Assembly (NCBI GenBank): GCA_902796095.1
Contig: CADBNP010000130.1
Location: forward strand, 1 to 16,183
DNA length: 16,183 nucleotides
Source: an uncultured Aeromonadales bacterium
GTDB lineage: Bacteria > Pseudomonadota > Gammaproteobacteria > Enterobacterales > Succinivibrionaceae
Reading direction: 5' to 3'
In this document: piece after piece, positions 1 to 6,491 of the stretch
Layout of the letters: each line of letters opens with the position of its first letter
Position numbering within the stretch: position 1 is the first letter of the stretch
Made by a program: the position numbers and the translations under genes
The notes under the pieces: model-generated
Told to the model about the DNA's origin: nothing
What the model saw: the letters and a program-made list of their open reading frames with translations, nothing else
Databases searched by the model: none

Positions 1-1
1 A

Positions 2-85
2 GCCATGAACGAGCAGCTTCGCTTCGCTATTCGTGAAGGCGGTCATACTGTAGGTGCCGGTGTTGTAGCCAAGATCATCGAGTAA
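2..85 (+). CDS. tuf: Elongation factor Tu, C-terminal end (partial)
   Basis: This is the last 27 codons and the TAA stop of a gene that begins before the window. The encoded tail, ending REGGHTVGAGVVAKIIE, is the highly conserved C-terminus of EF-Tu domain III, the GTPase that delivers aminoacyl-tRNA to the ribosome in the cytoplasm. A terminator hairpin follows 26 bases after the stop, so this gene ends its transcription unit. Whether it is the tufA copy (end of the str operon) or a tufB copy cannot be told from this fragment. The identification is very secure from the tail sequence. Confidence 0.97.
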   Translation, partial: AMNEQLRFAIREGGHTVGAGVVAKIIE

Positions 86-111
86 TACCAGTTTTTTAGA
101 AACTGTTCACT

Positions 112-134
112 GGGGGGCTTATGCTCCCCTTTTT
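112..134 (+). terminator. Rho-independent terminator after tuf
   Basis: A 7-bp stem (GGGGGGC, 112-118, pairing with GCTCCCC, 123-129, one G-T wobble) with a 4-base loop TTAT is followed by a run of five T. It lies just downstream of the EF-Tu stop codon and is a classic intrinsic terminator. Confidence 0.9.
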
Positions 135-462
135 GCTTTTCAGTCTTGGTAAAAAGATTTGTGCTGAATTCTCTTTTTTTGTACGTTTTCATTCGTTTGC
201 TTTTTATGCCTGTCAAATATCGATTTTTTCATTCTTTGGATTTAAAATGAATCGTTTGTTGAGATACATGCCGGATTCAATTTGTTTTTAGGGAATATCG
301 TTGAATGAAGAGCAAGGATCTTTTTTTTAATAGGTGTTTTCTATACTAATCTTAAAATGTGTGTTATATTCTTTATTAAAAAATAATGTTGTGATTTATT
401 TATAATAATGGTCTATATTTGTCTTGATTGTTTGTGGATGAAAGCTTGAATGAGGATAAGAA
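135..462. other. AT-rich intergenic region upstream of ssb
   Basis: About 330 bases with no convincing gene on either strand. It is strongly AT-rich with many T runs. Apart from a candidate -10 element near its right end, I see only a weak spaced inverted repeat (TGAATC at 248-253 and GATTCA at 274-279). I looked for a LexA-type operator (CTGT-N8-ACAG), as found at some proteobacterial ssb genes, and found none. Confidence 0.6.
376..406 (+). promoter_or_regulatory. Candidate promoter for ssb
   Basis: A perfect TATAAT (401-406) lies 57 bases before the ssb start codon. The -35 element is poor: the best candidate is TTAAAA at 376-381, with a 19-base spacer. The region around it is very AT-rich, so a chance match is possible. 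Confidence 0.35.
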
Positions 463-1353
463 ATGGCAAAAGGATTAAATAAGGTTTTACTGATAGGTAA
501 TGTAGGTCGGGATCCGGTCGTAAACACTACTACGAGCGGACAGCGTGTTGCTTCGTTTTCCCTGGCAACTACTGAAGAATGGAATGATCAGAGCGGCATG
601 AGGCAGAGTAAAACCGACTGGCATAATATTGTTGTGTGGGGCAATCTGGCTGAAATAGCAGGAAACTACGTTCGCAAGGGCAGGCAGATCTATGTTGAAG
701 GCCGCATACAGACCAGATCATACCAGGATAGGAATGGTCAGGATCGCACTGTAACGGAAATTGTTGCAAGTGACTTTATTTTATTGTCATCTGGAAATAT
801 GCAGGGTGGTTACCAGGCAGGTGCGGATATTTCAGGCAGAGCCGGCGGCAATACCGGATATAATGATGGCGGGTATCAGGGTGCCTTCTCCTCATCCCAG
901 GGTGGAGGGTATCAGAATAATTACGGTTCGCAGGGAGGCGGATATGGCGGTGGCATGAACGGTTCTGCCCAGAGAGGGTATCAGGGCGGATCCGGTTTTA
1001 GTGGCAGAAACTTTAGCTCTCAGGGCGGGGCAGAACAGCCAAACGCTAGTGGTTTTCAGCAGCAGAATAATTACAACAGTTTTAGAAATCAGACAGCCGC
1101 CGGAATGCCTCAGGATCGTTCAGATGGATTTGCCAGTCAGGGAGATACACCTGTCACAAGTCCGAATCAGAACGGCGGGTGGCAGCAGAATTCTGCACCT
1201 CTTGCACCAAGCAGCAGGGGAAATCCTGCATCAGCATCTCCTTTGCAGTCTGTACAGTCACCTGCTGTTGATAATACAATCAGCAATGCAGTGGCTAGAG
1301 CTTCTTCAGCTACAAGTACTTCTATTGATGATGACGAGGATATTCCGTTCTGA
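463..1353 (+). CDS. ssb: Single-stranded DNA-binding protein (SSB) with extended linker
   Basis: SSB coats single-stranded DNA during replication, recombination and repair and recruits partner proteins through its acidic tail. Residues 1-110 form the OB-fold domain, beginning MAKGLNKVLLIGNVGRDP and including the conserved stretches around DWHNIVVWG and KGRQIYVEGR. Residues 111-288 are a low-complexity linker rich in Gly, Gln, Ser and Asn with repeated GGYQ/GGGY units. Residues 289-296 are the canonical tip DDDEDIPF that binds SSB-interacting proteins. At 296 residues it is much longer than E. coli SSB (about 178), and the extra length is all linker. The start is supported by a GAGGA ribosome binding site (452-456) six bases upstream. 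It appears to be a single-gene unit, with terminators on both sides. Confidence 0.97.
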   Translation: MAKGLNKVLLIGNVGRDPVVNTTTSGQRVASFSLATTEEWNDQSGMRQSKTDWHNIVVWGNLAEIAGNYVRKGRQIYVEGRIQTRSYQDRNGQDRTVTEIVASDFILLSSGNMQGGYQAGADISGRAGGNTGYNDGGYQGAFSSSQGGGYQNNYGSQGGGYGGGMNGSAQRGYQGGSGFSGRNFSSQGGAEQPNASGFQQQNNYNSFRNQTAAGMPQDRSDGFASQGDTPVTSPNQNGGWQQNSAPLAPSSRGNPASASPLQSVQSPAVDNTISNAVARASSATSTSIDDDEDIPF

Positions 1354-1438
1354 ATGCAGTTTCCAAAGTGTAATGTTTGTTCGATGATTATTCCGAAGAT
1401 ATCATTCTAAATCTGAATCTTTTTTATTTTTTTAATTT

Positions 1439-1469
1439 CCCCACTCATACTCAGGTGGGGATGTTTTTT
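1439..1469 (+). terminator. Rho-independent terminator after ssb
   Basis: CCCCAC (1439-1444) pairs with GTGGGG (1455-1460) around a 10-base loop. A T run follows at 1464-1469. It sits 86 bases after the ssb stop and only 20 bases before the next start codon. Confidence 0.8.
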
Positions 1470-1489
1470 GCAGTAAAACGAAATTTGCT

Positions 1490-2272
1490 ATGGATCCAAA
1501 AAACATTTCCTTAAGAGAATCTGTTTACAATTATGCCGCTCAGAAATTTTCTGCATATCCTGAGTACCTGTGGAGGCGTTTTCCCGGATATGCGGTTCTA
1601 CGCAGAAGCAGCAACCGTAAGTGGTTTGCCATTATTATGGATATTCCAAAATACAAACTGGGTTTCTCCGACAGTGCGGAGCATATGGACATTATGAATG
1701 TCAAGGTGAGAAAGGAGCTGCTGGGATTTCATCTTTCTCAGAAGGGAATTCTGCCCGGATATCATTCATCCAGGGGAAACTGGATTTCTGTTGTTCTGGA
1801 TGGAACCGTTGATTTTAAACAGATTTGTGATCTTCTTGATGCAAGCTATGATAATGTGGGTTCGAGAAGTAAAAGTTCAGCACGTACTTATGTTAAGGAA
1901 TGGATAGTTCCTGCAAATCTAAGGTATTATGATCTCACAACGGCTTTTGACAAGAGTGATGAGATTATCTGGAAGCAGGGTCGGGGGATCATTGCTGGAG
2001 ACTATGTATATCTTTACGCTGGAGCTCCGGTTTCAGCGATTCTGTACAGGTGCCAGGTTGTTGAAACAGATATCCCTTACAGCTTTAAGAAGGAGAATCT
2101 GAGCATCAATCAGGTTATGAAACTGAAACTTCTGAAAAAATACAAACCTGACGATTTTACCTTCAGTTTAATCAGGAGCGAATACGGCGTTGGTGCCGTA
2201 AGGGGAGCAAGAGGAGTTCCTCACAGACTAAGTGCCGCACTTAATTCTGAGAACGACGGACAGCAGCAGTAA
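1490..2272 (+). CDS. MmcQ/YjbR family protein with C-terminal PUA/EVE-like domain
   Basis: This is a two-domain protein of unknown cellular role. Residues about 1-122 match the MmcQ/YjbR fold, with the characteristic pattern EYLWRRFPGYAVLRR, KWFAIIMDI and then GILPGYH…NWISVVLDG. MmcQ/YjbR proteins have a CyaY-like fold and are often called DNA-binding, but their biochemical function is not settled. Residues about 134-245 (KEWIVPAN, WKQGRGIIAGDYVYLYAGAP, SAILYRCQVVETDIP) resemble PUA-like/EVE domains, which in other proteins bind modified bases in nucleic acids. The start matches the family's usual N-terminus, but no Shine-Dalgarno sequence is visible before it and a terminator lies just upstream. 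The gene is convergent with the sensor gene to its right. The first domain is fairly sure. The second is recognised by sequence style only. Confidence 0.85.
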   Translation: MDPKNISLRESVYNYAAQKFSAYPEYLWRRFPGYAVLRRSSNRKWFAIIMDIPKYKLGFSDSAEHMDIMNVKVRKELLGFHLSQKGILPGYHSSRGNWISVVLDGTVDFKQICDLLDASYDNVGSRSKSSARTYVKEWIVPANLRYYDLTTAFDKSDEIIWKQGRGIIAGDYVYLYAGAPVSAILYRCQVVETDIPYSFKKENLSINQVMKLKLLKKYKPDDFTFSLIRSEYGVGAVRGARGVPHRLSAALNSENDGQQQ

Positions 2273-2299
2273 ACTGTAAATATCACTGTATTCAGTTTT
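2271..2299. terminator. Weak inverted repeat at the end of the MmcQ/YjbR gene
   Basis: AAACTG (2271-2276) and CAGTTTT (2293-2299) form a 6-bp inverted repeat with a 16-base loop directly after the stop codon, in the short gap between convergent genes. The stem is short and AT-rich, so a terminator role is only possible. A separate run of nine T follows at about 2315-2323. Confidence 0.2.
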
Positions 2300-2362
2300 G
2301 ACTCGTTCCTTTTATTTTTTTTTGAGCGTATGGTCCGTGAAGAGTAACCCGGGATGACTGAA

Positions 2363-3586
2363 TTAAAGATTGCTCGAACTGCCTGTGTTCTCGAGACTTT
2401 CATCAATAAACCCTACTCCAATTGTATGAACAGCAAATTTCGGATTGTCGATGTTCATGAATCTTATTCTTTCAAAACTTTCCCGATTGTTTCTTCTGAT
2501 CAGATATCTGTAGGTTATGGTTTTTTCCCTGATTAGATTTTTCTGAACATTTTCCGGATCTGTAAAATACAGGAATCCGTCACGGTATTCCTCCGTAACA
2601 AAATTGTGAGCATATCTTGCTATTGCCTCCTGGTAAGGAAAATGATCGCCCTTTTTGAGGATGCAGTTATCGTCATTCTGGGTAAGAATGCATATACCGC
2701 TGTTTGAATCCATATTTATGTAATATATGCGGCAGCAGTCGTGAAACATTGATTCAAGCAGGGTTTCTGTCTGCTCATGCAGGGAGCTGGCATACTGTTT
2801 CAGACTCTGCTTTACCATATGAACTTTGAGACTGAGCTCCTGAAAATCATCAGAGTTCTCTCTGTGCGGAGCCCGGGCGTTTGGAATTATTTCATTAACA
2901 TCACGGGCAATTTCATTCAGATCTTCCGATACCGTTCTGAGTTCCTTTCTTATTTTTGATGTTATGATGATAATAAAGACAACCGCTATGAATATTGCGG
3001 CAACGCTGTTCAGAAAAATTGATTTTGTCTGTCTTGTTATCCAGTTGTCGTACCATTTTGCATCAAAATCAACAGCTACAATTCCTGCAACTTTTCCTTC
3101 CGAGTTGAAAACTGGACTGTAGGCACTGTAGAAGGTGCCCCATTTATCGGTGTAGGACTCCTCATCCACTGCTGCATTTCCCTTGCTGGCTTTATAGAGA
3201 GCTTCAGTGTATACAATTGGTTCGCCAAAGATTCCGGGATCCTTGACAGTCGGATCAACACCGAAAACGAATTCTTTTTCTCCTGTTGCTCTGATACAGT
3301 ATATGTACCTGATATCAATGTTTTTCTGAAAAAAAGCCAGAGTATCACTTATTTTCTGATATGGCGGAGTTCCCTGATCTTCACTTGTCAGTTTTTCCAG
3401 AACATCACCATCCAGCATATCGGCTGCCGTATTTGATATATCCAGCATTCGGTTGCTGATAAGAGTTCTTACTACTTCCCTTGAATCGTGAACAACAAGT
3501 GCTCCGAGGAGCAGATTGGTTATAAGAAGAATTGCTGATACTATGACAACAAGCTTTATCGTGAGACTTTGCTTTTTAGTATTCAT
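2363..3586 (-). CDS. Membrane Cache-domain sensor with PAS-like domain and no output domain
   Basis: The protein has a short cytoplasmic start, a first membrane helix (about residues 9-32), a periplasmic Cache sensor region (about 33-186) and a second helix (about 190-209). A helical, probably HAMP-like or coiled-coil linker follows (about 210-285), then a PAS-like domain (about 286-397). The Cache region has the pattern YIYCIRATGEKEFVFGVDP followed by WGTFYSAYSPVFNSEGKVAGIVAVDFD, typical of anaerobe diguanylate cyclases and chemoreceptors. In the relatives I recognise, a GGDEF or similar catalytic domain would follow. Here the protein stops at residue 407 after GVGFIDESLENTGSSSNL. No GGDEF, EAL, kinase or methyl-accepting region is visible in any frame before the convergent neighbour. 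The start is supported by AGGGAG (3596-3601 on the plus strand), nine bases before the ATG. The ligand is unknown. It may be a truncated cyclase or a stand-alone receptor that works with a partner. Confidence 0.8.
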   Translation of the reverse strand: MNTKKQSLTIKLVVIVSAILLITNLLLGALVVHDSREVVRTLISNRMLDISNTAADMLDGDVLEKLTSEDQGTPPYQKISDTLAFFQKNIDIRYIYCIRATGEKEFVFGVDPTVKDPGIFGEPIVYTEALYKASKGNAAVDEESYTDKWGTFYSAYSPVFNSEGKVAGIVAVDFDAKWYDNWITRQTKSIFLNSVAAIFIAVVFIIIITSKIRKELRTVSEDLNEIARDVNEIIPNARAPHRENSDDFQELSLKVHMVKQSLKQYASSLHEQTETLLESMFHDCCRIYYINMDSNSGICILTQNDDNCILKKGDHFPYQEAIARYAHNFVTEEYRDGFLYFTDPENVQKNLIREKTITYRYLIRRNNRESFERIRFMNIDNPKFAVHTIGVGFIDESLENTGSSSNL

Positions 3587-3661
3587 AGGCGTGTACTCCC
3601 TGTTAGCGAAGAACCCGGACTGCTGTGGTGAATAACGTTATTTTATCCGGAATATTCTGAT

Positions 3662-3680
3662 ATGACATGCCGGCAGTCAT
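3662..3680. promoter_or_regulatory. Imperfect palindrome upstream of the sensor gene
   Basis: ATGAC, one base, TGCCGGCA, then GTCAT form a 19-base near-palindrome 76 bases before the sensor gene start. A TAAAAT -10-like sequence for the minus strand lies between it and the gene (3640-3645). It could be an operator for a dimeric regulator. The regulator is unknown, and a chance palindrome cannot be excluded. Confidence 0.3.
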
Positions 3681-3771
3681 GCAACTGTCTGAATATGTGG
3701 TTATCCTGCTCTGCAGTCTGTCAGCCATGTTTCGAATCCGGGATTAGCTCTTCCCTTCCTTTGTAAATGCT

Positions 3772-4797
3772 TCAGATCAGATCCCATCCTACGGCAGTCC
3801 CTTTTTTTACATCCCGGGTGACCTTTCTGCCTCTTACAATATCGATGAATTCAGTGCTGAGTCCGAATCCGGGTCTTATACTTCTCACATCATCCGTTCC
3901 TATTGTTTCTCCCTCCTTCATATCCCTGGTAAAATAAAGGCTTCTTCTGAAATGCACCGCATCCTTTTCCCCGTTGCTCGGACCGTATCTGACGCTTCCC
4001 AGAGCCATATATATGTTTTTACTTTCTTTTACAAGCGTTGTCATTTCATCAGGCTCTATGGAGAATGCGGAATCGACACCTCCAGCGGCTCTTGAGTCTG
4101 TAAAATGTTTCTCGATAACTCTTCCTCCGAGGGATATGCTGGCAAGAGCCACTGATATGCCGAGAGTGTGATCTGATATACCCACTCTGGTGCCGAATGT
4201 TTCCTTCATATGAGGAATGGTCAGTAAGTTGGAATCAGCAGGGGATGCCGGATAGCTGCTTGTGCATTTAAGCAGAGTTACATCGCTGCATCCGGCACTG
4301 CTGGCGGCATTCAGCAGTCTGTCGATATCGGAAATGGTTGCCATTCCAGTTGATACGATCATAGGCTTTCCCGTTGACGCGATAACTCTGATAAGAGGAA
4401 GATCTGTATTCTCAAATGACGCAACCTTGTAGCACGGACAGTCCAGACTTTCGAGAAATTCTACAGCAGATGGATCAAACGGCGTACTGAAGCATTTTAT
4501 GCCAAGCTCTGCCGCCTTTCTGAAGATTTCCTTATGCCACTCCCATGGTGTGTACGCCCTGGAGTAGAGCTTGTGCAGAGATGTGCCGTGCCAGAGACTT
4601 GATTTGTCTGCGATAAAAAAATCTCCGTCATCCACATCCAGTGTTATGGTATCCGCAGTGTATGTCTGGAGTTTAAGAGCATTTACTCCGCTCTGGGCGG
4701 CAAGCTCCACAATTCTGAGAGCCTTTTCAATTGACTGGTTGTGGTTGCCTGACATTTCTGCAATGATAAACGGTTCATCATTCTCTATGAAGCTCAT
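3772..4797 (-). CDS. pseI: Pseudaminic acid synthase (NeuB family)
   Basis: PseI condenses 2,4-diacetamido-2,4,6-trideoxy-L-altrose with phosphoenolpyruvate to make pseudaminic acid, a nonulosonic acid used on flagellin or surface polysaccharide. The NeuB-type TIM barrel covers residues about 8-270, with AEMSGNHNQS, ALKLQTYTADT, FSTPFD, KVASFENTDLPLI, MIVSTGMAT, LLKCTSSYPA, GISDHTLG and VIEKHFT. The last two carry the conserved His residues expected to hold the catalytic metal (H210 and H231). A SAF antifreeze-like domain (about 285-341) ends the protein. The TYTADT and ASFENTDLPLI segments favour PseI over sialic or legionaminic acid synthases. AGGAG lies five bases before the ATG. It is 341 residues, close to the usual PseI length. 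No other pse genes are in the window, so it stands outside a biosynthetic cluster, at least locally. Confidence 0.93.
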   Translation of the reverse strand: MSFIENDEPFIIAEMSGNHNQSIEKALRIVELAAQSGVNALKLQTYTADTITLDVDDGDFFIADKSSLWHGTSLHKLYSRAYTPWEWHKEIFRKAAELGIKCFSTPFDPSAVEFLESLDCPCYKVASFENTDLPLIRVIASTGKPMIVSTGMATISDIDRLLNAASSAGCSDVTLLKCTSSYPASPADSNLLTIPHMKETFGTRVGISDHTLGISVALASISLGGRVIEKHFTDSRAAGGVDSAFSIEPDEMTTLVKESKNIYMALGSVRYGPSNGEKDAVHFRRSLYFTRDMKEGETIGTDDVRSIRPGFGLSTEFIDIVRGRKVTRDVKKGTAVGWDLI

Positions 4798-5070
4798 GTT
4801 CTCTCCTTTCTAAAGTGGATGCTCACCACATTCATCTTATACTCCAATTGTTTTTAGAACCTTGATCTTTTTCAAACCTTAAATTTGAATTTGCAAAGAA
4901 CCTTTGTTTTTGCTGAATACCTGTTCTCAATGTGATAGAATTCAGACAGTTGTTCAGACGGTCATACCATCTGATTTTTCGAAAATCATTCTGTAATTCT
5001 TTATTGTTGATTAAAGCAGAATAATCTTGTTTGCATATAATAATCGATAGCTCCTGGAGTTTTTTCAATC
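4798..5070. promoter_or_regulatory. Divergent promoter region between pseI and glpX
   Basis: This AT-rich gap of 273 bases must carry promoters for pseI leftwards and for the glpX operon rightwards. For the plus strand there is a perfect TATAAT at 5036-5041, 29 bases before the glpX start, but no good -35 at the standard distance (TTGATT at 5007-5012 is 23 bases away, TTAAAG at 5011-5016 is 19 away). For the minus strand I see no convincing promoter pair. The glpX ribosome binding site is probably GGAG (5056-5059), at a rather long 11-base spacing. Confidence 0.4.
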
Positions 5071-6087
5071 ATGAAAAATGAATTAGCCTTGGAATTTTCC
5101 TGTGTGACTGAAGCCGCTGCTCTTGCTGCATACAAGTGGCTTGGACGAGGAGATAAAAATCTTGCGGATAAGGCGGCTGTCGATGCCATGCGACTCGTTC
5201 TTGACAGGGTGAATATTAACGGAGAAATCGCCATAGGCGAGGGAGAAATCGATGAGGCTCCGGCACTGTATATCGGAGAGAAGGTCGGAGCAGGCGGCGA
5301 GCCGATTGACATAGCGGTTGATCCCATTGACGGAACAAGAATGACCGCCATGGGGCAGGCTAATGCCGTATCTGTTCTGGCGGCATCTGATCATAACGGA
5401 TTTCTGCATGCTCCGGATATGTACATGGAGAAAATGATTGTAGGCTACGAGGCGAAGGGTATTATCGATCTTGATCGCTCTCTGGAGAAAAACATAATTT
5501 CCGTGGCAAAGGTTCTGGATAAAAAACTTTCTGAACTGACAGTGGTAACTCTTCTTAAGCCGCGTCATGAAGAAGCGATAAAAATAATGCAGGATATGGG
5601 AGTCAGGGTTTTTGCAATTCCTGACGGTGATGTGGTTGCTTCAGTCCTCACCTGTATGCCGGACAAAAACATCGATATGCTCTATGCCATCGGCGGTGCA
5701 CCTGAGGGTGTGATTTCCGCAGCACTTGTCAGAGCAATGGACGGAGATATGCAGGCCAGACTCATACCGCGCAACAAGGTTAAGGGGAAGGGCGGAGATT
5801 CAGAGGAGACTCTGAGGATTGCCCAGAACGAAATTGAAAGATGCGAGAAACTTGGCATAGACGTGAACAGAACTCTGTCTCTTGAGGATATGGCAAAAAC
5901 CGATGAGATTATCGTGTCCATCACCGGAGTGACCAGGGGAGATCTGCTCGACGGAGTCTCCCGTAACGGAGATCTTGCACAGACTGAGACTCTTCTGATC
6001 CGCGGCAAGTCAAGGACAGTGCGCCGCATTCACTCAACTCATTTTCTCAGCATGAGATCAGAAGAACTGAGGAAAATAATTCTCTGA
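5071..6087 (+). CDS. glpX: Fructose-1,6-bisphosphatase, class II (GlpX)
   Basis: GlpX hydrolyses fructose 1,6-bisphosphate to fructose 6-phosphate in the cytoplasm, the committing phosphatase step of gluconeogenesis. The protein carries the class II signatures: the acidic metal-binding stretch GEGEIDEAPALYIGE (56-70) and the inositol-phosphatase-superfamily motif DPIDGTR (84-90). It also has AIPDGDV and YAIGGAPEGV in the C-terminal half. Its 338 residues match E. coli GlpX (336). Its stop codon overlaps the hslR start by one base (TGATG), so the two are translationally coupled. In E. coli glpX is in the glycerol operon. Here it leads an operon with the Hsp15 and Hsp33 genes, which is a different context. 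Confidence 0.96.
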   Translation: MKNELALEFSCVTEAAALAAYKWLGRGDKNLADKAAVDAMRLVLDRVNINGEIAIGEGEIDEAPALYIGEKVGAGGEPIDIAVDPIDGTRMTAMGQANAVSVLAASDHNGFLHAPDMYMEKMIVGYEAKGIIDLDRSLEKNIISVAKVLDKKLSELTVVTLLKPRHEEAIKIMQDMGVRVFAIPDGDVVASVLTCMPDKNIDMLYAIGGAPEGVISAALVRAMDGDMQARLIPRNKVKGKGGDSEETLRIAQNEIERCEKLGIDVNRTLSLEDMAKTDEIIVSITGVTRGDLLDGVSRNGDLAQTETLLIRGKSRTVRRIHSTHFLSMRSEELRKIIL

Positions 6088-6491
6088 TGGAAGAGCGGCA
6101 AAATGATGTTCGCATCGATAAATGGCTTTGGGCGGCAAGATTCTATAAAACACGTGCAATAGCCAAGTCGATGATAGAAACCGGCAAGGTTCTGTACAAC
6201 AGTCAAAGGGTTAAGACTTCCCGTACTGTAGAGATAGGGGCGGTCATAACTCTGAGACAGGGCTATGAGATGAAAACCGTGGTGGTTCGCGGACTGTCTG
6301 ATGAGCGCAGGTGCTTTAAAGAGGCCAGTGTTCTATACGAGGAAACGGCGGAAAGTATTGCTCTGAGAGAGAAAAATGCGGAAGCCAGAAGACTTAATAC
6401 TCTTTTTTCTCCTCACCCGGAGGAAAAACCTGATAAGAAGCAGCGTCGAGAACTGCTTAGACTGAAAAACAGTTTTGGAGAATTAGAATGA
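6087..6491 (+). CDS. hslR: Ribosome-associated heat shock protein Hsp15
   Basis: Hsp15 is a small RNA-binding protein that binds free 50S subunits carrying a stalled peptidyl-tRNA and helps recycle them. An S4 RNA-binding domain occupies residues about 9-70, with the family start VRIDKWLWAARFYKTRAIAK and a GKVLYNSQRVK turn. The C-terminal 50 residues are a charged, Lys/Arg/Glu-rich helix, as in E. coli Hsp15 (133 residues, here 134). The ATG overlaps the glpX stop, and its own stop overlaps the next ATG (ATGA), so it is the middle cistron of a coupled operon. The pairing of hslR with hslO is conserved in gammaproteobacteria. Confidence 0.95.
   Translation: MEERQNDVRIDKWLWAARFYKTRAIAKSMIETGKVLYNSQRVKTSRTVEIGAVITLRQGYEMKTVVVRGLSDERRCFKEASVLYEETAESIALREKNAEARRLNTLFSPHPEEKPDKKQRRELLRLKNSFGELE

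Noticed and set aside
760..1110. Repeated GGYQ-coding DNA in ssb as a possible CRISPR or direct repeat array
   Set aside because: The repeats are short, irregular, in frame and explained by the low-complexity protein linker.
1001..1387. Open frame of 128 codons in another frame of ssb
   Set aside because: It results from the repetitive Gly/Gln linker of ssb read out of frame. It has no start signal or recognisable product.
5051..5066. Possible small terminator (CTCCTGGAG followed by T run) before glpX
   Set aside because: The stem could be only three base pairs with a workable loop. The GGAG is better explained as the glpX ribosome binding site.
4832..5068. Open frame of 78 codons on the minus strand in the pseI-glpX gap
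   Set aside because: It fills a promoter region, has no ribosome binding site or recognisable protein features, and is AT-driven in composition.
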